Positions 8,045-16,045 of a stretch of 64,000 nt of DNA are shown in pieces. How positions within the stretch are numbered: position 1 is the stretch's first letter; each line of letters begins with the position of its first letter. The DNA is from Halalkalicoccus sp. CG83. GTDB taxonomy: Archaea; Halobacteriota; Halobacteria; Halobacteriales; Halalkalicoccaceae. The notes under the pieces are model-generated. The model searched no databases, was not told the DNA's origin, and saw only the letters and a program-made list of their open reading frames with translations. Location of the stretch: contig NZ_JAZDDH010000001.1 of assembly GCF_037081715.1 (NCBI RefSeq), forward strand, positions 992,001 to 1,056,000, written 5' to 3'. The translations under genes were made by a program, and so were the position numbers.

Positions 8045-8449
8045 TCAGTCGTCCGACTCGGCCCGCCCGGGTTCGACCTCGGATTCGGCGTTGGTCTCGG
8101 TCTCGCGAGCGGCCGTTCCCCAGTCGGGCTCGGAGCGCGGCGGGCTGAGGACGCCGACGCCGACGGCCGGCTCGTCGCCGCGGTTCTCCGCGCCGTGGAG
8201 CTCGTCGCTCATGAACGCGTAGGAGTCGCCCGGCCGGAGTTCGCGCTCCTCGTCCTCGAGAACCGCGGTGAGCACGCCGCTGACGACGAACCCGATCTGC
8301 TCGTTGTGGTGGCGGTGGGCCGGCAGCGTCGCGCCGGGCTCGATGCGCCAGAACTTCATCGAGCTCCGCGCACCCGTCGCGAGGTCCGCGAGCCGGACGC
8401 CCTCGACGACCTCGTCGAACTCCCGATCGGGTTCGGTAACGTGCTCCAT
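8045..8449 (-). CDS. Cupin-domain protein
   Basis: 134 residues, a single cupin barrel. Motif 1 is GATLPAHRHHNEQIGFVVSG (His-x-His-x-x-Glu-like metal site, about residues 38-58), and motif 2 is LRPGDSYAFMSDELHGAEN with the final His ligand. A charged tail of about 30 residues follows and is probably disordered. Single-domain cupins are small metalloenzymes or ligand sensors. It is transcribed divergently from the three substrate-binding-fold genes across a palindromic promoter region and runs convergently into the AOR, so it may belong to the same pathway. No helix-turn-helix is present, so it is not a regulator by itself. Confidence 0.88.
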   Translation of the reverse strand: MEHVTEPDREFDEVVEGVRLADLATGARSSMKFWRIEPGATLPAHRHHNEQIGFVVSGVLTAVLEDEERELRPGDSYAFMSDELHGAENRGDEPAVGVGVLSPPRSEPDWGTAARETETNAESEVEPGRAESDD

Positions 8450-8481
8450 GAGTGTACGTAGCAACGGCGTGGTGGCGGCGA

Positions 8482-8512
8482 CTAATAAAGGTTTAGCGTT
8501 AACGTTTATTAG
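8482..8512. promoter_or_regulatory. Palindromic divergent promoter/operator
   Basis: A perfect inverted repeat: CTAATAAA (8482-8489) and TTTATTAG (8505-8512) with a 15-nt spacer that itself contains the palindrome CGTTAACG (8497-8504). Each arm, read outward, is a TATA box: the right arm ends 21 bp before the ATG at 8534, and the left arm is about 33-40 bp before the cupin ATG at 8449. One dimeric regulator bound here could shut or open both transcription units. Confidence 0.6.
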
Positions 8513-8533
8513 GGTTCGCCCGCAGGCGGTAGT

Positions 8534-9433
8534 ATGGCAGGCGATACCAGGGTACGGCTGTTCCACCTCCCGTTCTCGTTCATGCTGCCCCAGCGGGTCG
8601 CGAGCGAGCGAGGCTACTTCGCAGACGAGGGACTCGACGTCGAACTCGTCGAGCGCGACCGGGAGGACGTCGACTGGAAGTACATCCCGGCCGAGGAGAC
8701 GCTCACCGGAGATCACGGCGTCGACCTCTACCCGATCTGTAAGTGGGAGTCGATCAAGCGGACCTGGGACATGAACGACGGCCACGTCGTCGCGAAGGGG
8801 ACGTTCGCCGACCAGCCCTACACGGTCTACGTCCGACCCGAGAGCGGGATCGAGTCGCCAGCGGATCTGGCGAACGTCCCCGTCGGGGTGAACGAGCGGA
8901 CGGGACAGGAGTACACCGTCGTCCGGGCGCTCGAGGAGCACATGTCACCGGAGGACGTGGCGATCGAACACCAGGGGATGCCCACCGACCGGCTGCGCGC
9001 GCTCCGCGACGGGGAGTGCGAGGCGATCTCGCTGCTCGAGCCCCAGAGCACGCTCGCCGAACACCTCGGCTTCGAGCCCGTCCTCGAGTTCGAGAACCAC
9101 ATGGGGATCGTCGGCGCGACCGACCTGGAGGGCGAGGCCCTCGAGGCGTTCATGCGGGCGTACGACCGGGCGGTGCGGACGATCAACGACGAACCCGACG
9201 CCTTTCGCGACGACTACCTCTCGATGCTGGAGATGGACGCGAAGGTCGCGCCCGATCTGTTCGAGGCGGTCGACCGCGGGGAGCTGCTCCGGGAGATCGA
9301 GGTCCCGAGATACGAGGCGCCCGAGCCCGCGGATCGCGAGGAGATGAGCGCCCACCTCGAGTGGATGAAGCGCCGACAGCTCATCGACGGGACCGCCGAC
9401 GTCGACGTGATCGTGGGACCGGCCGTCCAATGA
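8534..9433 (+). CDS. Substrate-binding-protein-fold protein 1 (NMT1/THI5-like), no signal peptide
   Basis: 299 residues. It opens LFHLPFSFMLPQRVASERGYFADEGLDVELVE, the signature of the TauA/SsuA/NMT1-THI5 superfamily, and has a second-lobe SPADLANVPVGVNERTGQEYTVVRALEEH with a ligand-loop HMGIVGATDLEG. There is no signal peptide, lipobox Cys or Tat motif, so the protein should be cytoplasmic, unlike an ABC transporter receptor. It is the first gene of a three-gene operon with 4-nt ATGA overlaps. No permease or ATPase gene lies nearby. Cytosolic enzymes with this fold exist (THI5, MqnA/MqnD, dihydroxyphthalate decarboxylase), so an enzymatic role is plausible. The THI5 CCCFC motif is absent. 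Confidence 0.85.
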   Translation: MAGDTRVRLFHLPFSFMLPQRVASERGYFADEGLDVELVERDREDVDWKYIPAEETLTGDHGVDLYPICKWESIKRTWDMNDGHVVAKGTFADQPYTVYVRPESGIESPADLANVPVGVNERTGQEYTVVRALEEHMSPEDVAIEHQGMPTDRLRALRDGECEAISLLEPQSTLAEHLGFEPVLEFENHMGIVGATDLEGEALEAFMRAYDRAVRTINDEPDAFRDDYLSMLEMDAKVAPDLFEAVDRGELLREIEVPRYEAPEPADREEMSAHLEWMKRRQLIDGTADVDVIVGPAVQ

Positions 9434-10419
9434 GCATCACCGATCAACAGGCGGCGATCGACGCCGTCCACGACGATCGAGAGGGACTGCCCGTCATGCG
9501 GGCGCGTTTCGAACACAACGGTAGTCCGCGGTACATGCTCTATACGATGAAGCGTCTGGGGCTCGATCACGAGCACGGCTTTCACCTCGACGTCGAACTC
9601 GTCTCGGACGCGCTCGAGGGCGGCATGGAGACCGTCGAGGCGCGTCTCCAGGACGGCGACGCCGACCTCATCGACATCGACTACATCTCGACCGCCCGCG
9701 AGCGCGCCGAGGGTGCGGGGATCGTCGCGATCCACCCCTACGGCCGGACCGTCGGGGGGCTCGTCGCGCCCGACGACACGGAGATCGAGGGACTCGAGGA
9801 CCTCCCTGGCCACCGGATCGGCGTCGTCCGCCGGCTCGACAAGAACTGGATCCTGGCGCGGGCGGCGTGTCGCGAGTTCCACGGCTTCGACCCCGACGTC
9901 GAGGCCACGCCGGTCGAGGCCGGCTCGAAGGTCGGGCTGACCGAGCTGCTCCACGACGGCGAGGTCGACGCGATTCTCCAGTTCTGGCCGATCGTTCCCG
10001 AGATCACCGAACGGGGGCCGTACCACGAGGTGTTACCGGTGTCGCGGCTGGTCCAGCGGCTCTCGGGCACGGACAACCGCCTCCCGATCTCGACGTTCCT
10101 CACGAGCGAGGAGTTTCTCGCGGAGAACCCCGAGACGGTCGAGGGGTTCAGAGGGGCGTACCGCGACGTGGTCGACCGTCTCGTCGAGGAGGACGAGCTC
10201 TGGGAGGCGGTCGGCGAGAGGCTGATGACCTACGACGACCCCGCCGTGGTCCGGGCGGTTCGGGACGGCTGGCGCGACATGGTCGTGCGCGACTGGGACC
10301 GCGAGACGATCGAAGGGATGGAGCAGCTGTTCGATCACCTCCTCGACGTCGCCGGCGCCGACGCGCTCGGCGTCGACCGCATCCCCGAGGGGACGTTCAG
10401 GCTGGAGGTCGACCCATGA
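9430..10419 (+). CDS. Substrate-binding-protein-fold protein 2, no signal peptide
   Basis: 329 residues, second gene of the operon; its ATG overlaps the previous stop by 4 nt. Two-lobe periplasmic-binding fold: RARFEHNGSPRYMLYTMKRLGL opens the first lobe, DADLIDIDYISTARERAEGAG the ligand cleft, and EGLEDLPGHRIGVVRRLDKNWILAR the second lobe. It is divergent from its two neighbours, so this is not a recent tandem duplication. There is no export signal. It resembles the 'ABC substrate-binding / 4,5-dihydroxyphthalate decarboxylase-like' grouping in overall layout (family-level impression only). Substrate unknown; likely to form a complex or sequential pathway with the flanking two proteins. Confidence 0.8.
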   Translation: MSITDQQAAIDAVHDDREGLPVMRARFEHNGSPRYMLYTMKRLGLDHEHGFHLDVELVSDALEGGMETVEARLQDGDADLIDIDYISTARERAEGAGIVAIHPYGRTVGGLVAPDDTEIEGLEDLPGHRIGVVRRLDKNWILARAACREFHGFDPDVEATPVEAGSKVGLTELLHDGEVDAILQFWPIVPEITERGPYHEVLPVSRLVQRLSGTDNRLPISTFLTSEEFLAENPETVEGFRGAYRDVVDRLVEEDELWEAVGERLMTYDDPAVVRAVRDGWRDMVVRDWDRETIEGMEQLFDHLLDVAGADALGVDRIPEGTFRLEVDP

Positions 10420-11387
10420 ACGAGGTCACGTTCCAGCTCAACTGGGAGCCTAACGGGTTCCAGGCGCCGTACTTCCTCGCGCGGGCACGGGGCTACTACG
10501 AGGAGGAGGGCCTCGACGTACAGTTCGTCGAGGGCCACGGCTCGCCGTTCGCCGCCGAGCAGGCCGCACGCGGCCGCGCCGACGTCGGGCTGGCCGGGGC
10601 GAGCGCCGTCCTCGCCAAGCAGAGCGAGGGGTTCGAGCCGCTCGCGGTCGCGGCGGTGACGAAGAAGACCCCGGCCGCGGTCTACACCCTTCGAGACGTC
10701 TTCGGCGAGCCGCTCGAGGACCCCACACAGCTCGCCGGGCGGACGGTCGCGCCCTCGGCGACGAAGACGCGCATCCTCGCCGCCCAGTTCCTCGAGGACG
10801 CCGGCGTCCGCGACGAGGTCGAGCTGCTGGACGTCGACCCCAACACGCACCACCGCGTCCAGCACAAGCTGCTCGACGGCTCGGTCGACGCCGCGGTCGG
10901 CGTCGTCACCAACGGACTGGAGCTCGAGCGCGAGCACGACCGGATCGCCGACGAGCTCCCGATCGGCGAGTACCTCGGCGTCTACGGGATGACGCTCGTG
11001 ACGAACGCGGAGTTCGCGAACGAGAACGCGGGGACCCTCCGGGGCTTCCTCAGGGCGACCGCCCGCGGGTGGGCAGCGGCGACGGAGGACCCCGACGCGG
11101 CGGTCGACGCGCTGATCGAGCGCAACGCGACGCTCGAGCGCCGTCGGTGGATCGAGACGCGGAAGTTCGAGGCCGCCGCGAACGACCTCCAACTCACCGA
11201 GCACGTCCGCGAGGACGGCTGGGGGGCCCACCGCGAAGAACGGTGGCGGCGGCTCGGCTCGATGCTCTCGGATACCGACCTGCTCGACGGACCGATCGAT
11301 CCCGACTCGGTCTGGACCAACGCCTATCTCGATCGCGAGTCCGAGATCGTTCGCGGCTACGCCGACCGGATCGGCCGAGTCGGATAG
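10416..11387 (+). CDS. Substrate-binding-protein-fold protein 3 (NMT1/THI5-like), no signal peptide
   Basis: 323 residues, third gene of the operon, again with a 4-nt ATGA overlap. It is the closest of the three to canonical NMT1/THI5 proteins: EVTFQLNWEPNGFQAPYFLARARGYYEEEGLDVQFVEG, then AAEQAARGRADVGLAGASAVL and QLAGRTVAPSATKTRILAAQF. Thiamin-pyrimidine-binding receptors (ThiY) and the pyrimidine synthase THI5 both look like this. There is no signal peptide and no THI5 cysteine cluster. An HMP/thiamin link is therefore possible but unproven. Absence of ThiX/ThiZ-like transporter genes in the neighbourhood argues against a simple uptake system. Confidence 0.85.
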   Translation: MNEVTFQLNWEPNGFQAPYFLARARGYYEEEGLDVQFVEGHGSPFAAEQAARGRADVGLAGASAVLAKQSEGFEPLAVAAVTKKTPAAVYTLRDVFGEPLEDPTQLAGRTVAPSATKTRILAAQFLEDAGVRDEVELLDVDPNTHHRVQHKLLDGSVDAAVGVVTNGLELEREHDRIADELPIGEYLGVYGMTLVTNAEFANENAGTLRGFLRATARGWAAATEDPDAAVDALIERNATLERRRWIETRKFEAAANDLQLTEHVREDGWGAHREERWRRLGSMLSDTDLLDGPIDPDSVWTNAYLDRESEIVRGYADRIGRVG

Positions 11388-11447
11388 CACCGGTCCGCGC
11401 CGGCTCACCCCGTCGATCCTTCGGCCGACACGATCCGGCGGTTACGG

Positions 11448-11567
11448 CTATCCGTCGTCCTTCTCTCCGTTCTGATGGCCCATCCCGTGATCCTTCAGCT
11501 CCCGCTGGGTCTCGAACCGCTCGCCACAGAGCGGACAGACGAAGGGTTTGCCGCCTCTCTCTCCCAT
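11448..11567 (-). CDS. 39-residue C2H2 zinc-finger protein
   Basis: A small gene encoding a single finger: FVCPLCGERFETQRELKDH followed by GMGH, giving C-x2-C-x12-H-x3-H, with short charged tails. This is the classic C2H2 spacing and it fills the whole protein. Haloarchaea encode many such micro-zinc-finger proteins, several linked to biofilm formation, motility or regulation (family knowledge). It is convergent with the third substrate-binding-fold gene. No strong TATA is visible upstream of 11567. Function unknown. Confidence 0.8.
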   Translation of the reverse strand: MGERGGKPFVCPLCGERFETQRELKDHGMGHQNGEKDDG

Positions 11568-11736
11568 CCGTATCGATCACTCTACCGATGACCGCCGCGG
11601 ACCTTGTCTCTGTCGTCCGGACTCGACGGCACACGGTGGAACCGCCGATAGGTCGCGATCGCCACTCCCTCGAACGCGGTTCGCGGGGCCCGAGCGGTAT
11701 AGTCCGTCGGCCGTAGGATTGCGTCCTTCAGTAGCG

Positions 11737-11742
11737 TTTTAT
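11737..11742 (+). promoter_or_regulatory. TATA-like promoter of the TrkA-N gene
   Basis: TTTTAT lies 23-28 bp before the GTG at 11765. It supports a leaderless GTG start for the channel-like protein. Confidence 0.5.
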
Positions 11743-11764
11743 CACGTCACCGTGTGTACCGACC

Positions 11765-12529
11765 GTGACCCCGAGTATCGTGGGTTTGGTTACCAATCGC
11801 GTGCTGCTCCGGCGTGCGATGCTGCCGCTCGCGGCCTTCGGGAGCGTCGTCGTCGCGGGCGTCGTCGGGTTCAGCGTTCTCGCCGGCGTCGGTACGATCG
11901 AGGCGGCGTTCTGGCTCATCGATCCCACGAGCCTCGATCTGTACTTCGATCGGGAGGGCGGACCGGAGACGCTGGCGAAGGCGTACGCCATCGTCGTGAC
12001 GGCGGGGCTGGTGGTTACGGGGCTCTGGATCGGCGAGACGGTGCTCTCCACCGCGTTCGGCGGTCACATTCAAGACCAGTTCAGACACATGCAAACGGAT
12101 CGAACCATCGACGGGCTCGAGGACCACGTGATCATCTGCGGGCACGGCATGTTCGGCCGGACGATCACGACCCGGCTCACCGAAGGCGGAGACGACGTCG
12201 TCGTCATCGAACTCGAGGAGGCGGAGTACGAACGCGCTCGCGAGGACGGGCGGTTGGTCGTAGAGGGCGACGCACGTCGCGAGACGACGCTTCGGGAGGC
12301 GGGAATCGAACGAGCACGCACCGTCGTGACGGCCATCGACGACTCGAACGCGAACATCCAGGTCGCCATCCTGGCCAGCCAGATCGCGCCGACGGTCCAC
12401 CTCGTCGTCCGGGTGGGCGACGAGATGTACGAGCCGTTGGCACGACGGGCGGGCGCCGACGAGGTCGTCATCCCCGAGGTGGTGAGCGGCGAGCAGGTGA
12501 CCGAGACGCTGGAGCCACCCTCCAGGTAG
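11765..12529 (+). CDS. Channel-like membrane protein with TrkA-N (RCK) domain, no selectivity filter
   Basis: 254 residues with a GTG start. Two N-terminal transmembrane helices (about 17-42 and 75-98) flank a pore-helix-like GTIEAAFWLIDPTSLDLYF; where potassium channels have TVGYG this has TSLDLYF. A cytosolic NAD-binding TrkA-N domain follows: HVIICGHGMFGRTITTRL (GxGxxG, about residue 122) and VVIELEEAEYERA, ending before a TrkA-C domain would begin. The layout is that of a potassium-channel subunit, but the missing filter suggests a non-conducting sensor or an altered pore. It stands alone between the SBP-fold operon and the second AOR. Confidence 0.85.
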   Translation: MTPSIVGLVTNRVLLRRAMLPLAAFGSVVVAGVVGFSVLAGVGTIEAAFWLIDPTSLDLYFDREGGPETLAKAYAIVVTAGLVVTGLWIGETVLSTAFGGHIQDQFRHMQTDRTIDGLEDHVIICGHGMFGRTITTRLTEGGDDVVVIELEEAEYERAREDGRLVVEGDARRETTLREAGIERARTVVTAIDDSNANIQVAILASQIAPTVHLVVRVGDEMYEPLARRAGADEVVIPEVVSGEQVTETLEPPSR

Positions 12530-12734
12530 TCGGCGTCGAACCGGGTGTGCAAGCCGAACGGTGCCTCCCGACGGGCGTCCATCCCGGCGAGAGGCGTTCC
12601 GGAACGGACCGTCCGATCGGTCCTACGTCGCGACCGGGGGTGTCGCTCCGCTCCGGAGGGAGTAACCGAATCTCGTTACACTTCCACGGTAAGAACTAAC
12701 ATAAGCCGTCCCCTAACAACTATCAGAGATTGTC

Positions 12735-14672
12735 ATGACTGATTTGGGCGGCTTTCAGAACCACCTCGCACGCATCGACCTCACGGACGGCGACGTCACC
12801 TACGAGGACGTCGACGACGAGGACGCGAAGAAGTACATCGGTGCTCGCGGCCTCGGCGTCAAACACGTCTTCGACCAGGGTCCGGACGTCGATCCCGAGA
12901 GTCCGGAGAACCTGCTGGCGTTCATGAACGGCCCCCTCACGGGAACCCAGGCCGTCATGAGCGGACGCATCGCCATCTGTACGAAATCGCCGCTGACGGG
13001 CACCGTCACCGACAGCCACCACGGCGGCTGGTCGGGCGCCCGGCTCAAGTGGGCCGGCTTCGACGGCCTGCTCGTCGAGGGCGAGTCCGACGAACCGGTC
13101 TACGCCTACGTCGAGGACGGCGAGGTGGAGCTGCGCGACGCCTCCCACCTCACCGGCAAGGGCGTCCACGAGACCCGCGACGAACTCGGCGAGGAGCTCG
13201 ACGGCTCGTTCGGCAAGAACATGTCGATCATGGCGATCGGTCCCGGCGGCGAGAACGGCGTGAAGTACGCCTGCATCATGAACGAGGACGACCGCGCCTC
13301 GGGCCGCGGCGGCACCGGCTGCGTGATGGGCAACAAGAACCTCAAGGCAGTCGTCATCAAGTCCGGCACCAAGATGCCCAAGCCCGCCGACCAGGAGACG
13401 TTCATGGAGGGCCACCAGCAGGCGATGCAGGTGATCCAGGAGTCCGACGTCACCGCGCCCAACGAGGGCGGGCTCTCGATGTACGGCACGAACGTCCTGA
13501 TGAACATCACCGAGGAGATGGACGGCCACCCCACGAAGAACGGCCGCTACACCTCGGGAATCTCCTACAACAACGAGGAGCAGGGCGGCGAGACCGTCAT
13601 CGACGCCGAGCGCATCAGCGGCGAGAACGTCCGCGAGAACATCCTCGTCGACGAGCCGACCTGTCATTCCTGTCCGGTCGCGTGTAAGAAGGAGGTCGAG
13701 GTCCAGACGATGCACAAGGGCGAGGACATGAACGTCCGAATGGAGTCCTTCGAGTACGAGTCGGCGTGGGCGCTCGGCACCAACTCGCTGAACGACGACC
13801 GCGACAAGATCGCGGTGATGATCGACCGCTGTAACGACCTGGGGATCGACACCATCGAGACGGGCAACATCCTGGCGATGGCGATGGAGGCCACCGAGAA
13901 GGGCTACCTCGACGACCTCGGCGAGGGCATCGACTGGGGCGACGAGGAGGAGATGATCGAGATGATCAAGCGGATCGGCAACCGCGAGGGCGAACTCGCG
14001 GACATGCTCGCGGAGGGCCAGGAGGGCTTCGCCGACGAGATCGACGGCCACGACTGCCGCCTCGACGTGAAGGGCCAGTCGATTGCGGCCTACGATCCCC
14101 GCTGCATGAAGGGGATGGGCATCGCGTACGCCACCTCGAACCGCGGGGCGTGCCACCTGCGCGGCTACACGCCCGCCGCGGAGATCCTCGGCATCCCCGA
14201 GAAGGTCGACCCCTACGAGTACGAGGGCAAGGGCGAGCTGACGGCGACGTTCCAGGACCTCCACGCGATCTCGGACAGCTTCGACATCTGCAAGTTCAAC
14301 GCCTTCGCGGAGGGGATCGAGGAGTACGTGCTCCAGTACAACGGGATGACCGGCCTCGACGTCAGCGAGGACGAGCTGATGGAGTCGGGCGAGCGCGTCT
14401 ACAACCTCGAGCGCTACTACAACAACCTCGCGGGCTTCGACGGGAGCGACGACTCCCTCCCGGAGCGGTTCCTCGAGGAGGGCGGCATGCCCGGCCAGGG
14501 CGCCTCGGAGGGCGAGTACTGCGAACTCGACGAGATGAAGGAGGAGTACTACGAGCACCGCGGCTGGGTCGACGGCGTCGTCCCGGACGAGAAGCTCGAG
14601 GATCTCGGCATCGACGTCGGACCCGGCACCGGCGTTTCAACCGGTGATTCGCCGGCGCCCGCCGACGACTGA
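12735..14672 (+). CDS. aor: Aldehyde ferredoxin oxidoreductase (AOR)
   Basis: 645 residues, full-length AOR: LARIDLTDGDVTYEDV and KKYIGARGLGVKHVF at the N-terminus, then GRIAICTKSPLTGTVTDSHHGG, SGRGGTGCVMGNKNLKAV, the 4Fe-4S ligands Cys310, Cys313 and Cys317 (CHSCPVAC), and Cys519 in DICKF. The family holds a bis-pterin tungsten site and oxidises aldehydes with ferredoxin as acceptor. The C-terminus has a short Gly/Ser/Ala/Asp tail. The gene is monocistronic with a T-tract terminator just after it. It is the more conventional of the two AORs in the window and probably the housekeeping one. Confidence 0.95.
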   Translation: MTDLGGFQNHLARIDLTDGDVTYEDVDDEDAKKYIGARGLGVKHVFDQGPDVDPESPENLLAFMNGPLTGTQAVMSGRIAICTKSPLTGTVTDSHHGGWSGARLKWAGFDGLLVEGESDEPVYAYVEDGEVELRDASHLTGKGVHETRDELGEELDGSFGKNMSIMAIGPGGENGVKYACIMNEDDRASGRGGTGCVMGNKNLKAVVIKSGTKMPKPADQETFMEGHQQAMQVIQESDVTAPNEGGLSMYGTNVLMNITEEMDGHPTKNGRYTSGISYNNEEQGGETVIDAERISGENVRENILVDEPTCHSCPVACKKEVEVQTMHKGEDMNVRMESFEYESAWALGTNSLNDDRDKIAVMIDRCNDLGIDTIETGNILAMAMEATEKGYLDDLGEGIDWGDEEEMIEMIKRIGNREGELADMLAEGQEGFADEIDGHDCRLDVKGQSIAAYDPRCMKGMGIAYATSNRGACHLRGYTPAAEILGIPEKVDPYEYEGKGELTATFQDLHAISDSFDICKFNAFAEGIEEYVLQYNGMTGLDVSEDELMESGERVYNLERYYNNLAGFDGSDDSLPERFLEEGGMPGQGASEGEYCELDEMKEEYYEHRGWVDGVVPDEKLEDLGIDVGPGTGVSTGDSPAPADD

Positions 14673-14697
14673 CCCCGACGACGCGATAGCGCAACGG

Positions 14698-14705
14698 TTT
14701 TTTTT
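14698..14705 (+). terminator. T-tract terminator after the second AOR
   Basis: A run of eight T residues 25 nt after the AOR stop, preceded by GC-rich sequence. Archaeal RNA polymerase terminates at such U-tracts without needing a hairpin. The GH68 gene begins 21 nt further on, so the tract may also lie in its core promoter. Confidence 0.5.
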
Positions 14706-14726
14706 GCGATCCACGCAGTTCGAGGC

Positions 14727-16034
14727 ATGAACCCCGACGGAGCCATCGGCGTGCCCGGAACGCCGGCGTGGACCCGCGAGCAGGCAACGCGGGTCGAGCG
14801 AACCGACGACGTCGTCGCACCGGTCATCTACCCGCCTCAGGAGGACGACGCCCCGGACGTCCACGGCTGGGACACCTGGGTGCTCCGCGAGCGCGACGGC
14901 ACCATCGCCACGGTCGACGGCTGGCGTGTGATTCTCTCGCTCACCGCGCCCAGCGACATGCTCCCCGGTAAGCGCCACGACGTCGCCGAGATCCGCTACT
15001 TCTACTCGCGGGACGGGAAGAACTGGATCGACGGCGGCCCCGTTTTCGACCGCGAGAACTGCCTCGGCTCGCGTCAGTGGGCCGGTTCAGCCCTGCTCGA
15101 CGACGACGGGCAGGTGTACGTCTTCTACACCGCGGCCGGACGCGCAGTCGAGGAGGAGCTCTCCTATCACCAGCGCCTCGCGGTCGGTGCTGGCGGGACC
15201 GTCGAGACGGACGCCGACGGTCTCTCGATCGAGGGCTCCTGGGAGCACGAGGTCCTCGTCGAGCCCGACGGCGAGCGCTACGAGCGCGAGGAGCAGTACC
15301 GCGGGATGATCTACACCTTCCGCGACCCCTGGTTCTTCGAGGACCCCGCGACCGGCGAGACCTGGCTGCTGTTCGAGGCGAACACGCCCGTCCCGGAGGG
15401 GAGCGACGTCTGCGGCGGTGATCCCGTTCAACAGGAGTTCAACGGCAGCATCGCCACCGCCCGCTCCGAGACGGGCGACCCGACCGACTGGACCCTCGAG
15501 GATCCGCTGCTCGACGCCGTCTGCGTCAACCAGGAGCTCGAGCGTCCACACGTCCTCGTCCGCGACGGTCGGTACTACCTCTTCTTCTCGAGCCACGACC
15601 ACACGTTCGCGCCCGGGCTCGAGGGATTCGACGGGCTCTACGGCTTCGTCGCCGACTCGTTTCGCGGGGAGTACCGGCCGCTCAACGGCTCGGGACTCGT
15701 CGTCACCAACCCGGCGAACGCGCCCTACCAGGCGTACTCCTGGCTCGCCTTCCCCCACGGCGAGGAGCTGCTCGTGAGCGGCTTCTTCAACTACTACGAC
15801 CTGGGACCGCTCACGATCGACGACGTCGGCCACCTCCCGCGCGAGGAACAGCTCGCGAAGTTCGGCGGCACCCTTACGCCGACGCTGCGTCTGCGGCTCG
15901 AGGGCGACCGAACGCGGATCGTCGGCACGCTCGAACACGGTCACATCCCGCTCGAGGACGAGAAGCTCCCGCCGCTGGACCACGACCGCGTCGGCGACCG
16001 CACCGCCGACGATCGGTACCGCCGCCGGTTCTGA
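14727..16034 (+). CDS. GH68 fructosyltransferase (levansucrase/inulosucrase type)
   Basis: 435 residues, a five-bladed GH68 propeller. The catalytic triad is visible: nucleophile Asp49 in GWDTWVL, transition-state stabiliser Asp200 in FRDPWFF, and acid/base Glu272 in ELERPHVL; the SRQWAGSAL segment is the sucrose-binding WSGSA equivalent. The enzyme splits sucrose and transfers fructose to a growing fructan or to water. No signal peptide, Tat motif or lipobox is present, so either export is non-classical or the enzyme works inside the cell. It is convergent with a GH32 fructosidase (11-nt gap), making a fructan/sucrose locus. Product linkage (levan or inulin) cannot be told from the sequence. 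Confidence 0.92.
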   Translation: MNPDGAIGVPGTPAWTREQATRVERTDDVVAPVIYPPQEDDAPDVHGWDTWVLRERDGTIATVDGWRVILSLTAPSDMLPGKRHDVAEIRYFYSRDGKNWIDGGPVFDRENCLGSRQWAGSALLDDDGQVYVFYTAAGRAVEEELSYHQRLAVGAGGTVETDADGLSIEGSWEHEVLVEPDGERYEREEQYRGMIYTFRDPWFFEDPATGETWLLFEANTPVPEGSDVCGGDPVQQEFNGSIATARSETGDPTDWTLEDPLLDAVCVNQELERPHVLVRDGRYYLFFSSHDHTFAPGLEGFDGLYGFVADSFRGEYRPLNGSGLVVTNPANAPYQAYSWLAFPHGEELLVSGFFNYYDLGPLTIDDVGHLPREEQLAKFGGTLTPTLRLRLEGDRTRIVGTLEHGHIPLEDEKLPPLDHDRVGDRTADDRYRRRF

Positions 16035-16045
16035 GGCCGCCCCCC

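Noticed and set aside
8534-11387. An ordinary ABC importer for taurine, nitrate or thiamin precursors
   Set aside because: No permease or ATPase genes nearby and no export signals on the binding proteins. Remains possible only if the transporter genes lie far away.
12723-14558. A 611-codon open frame opposite the second AOR
   Set aside because: Antisense shadow with Val/Leu/Asp composition; the AOR frame has clear family motifs.
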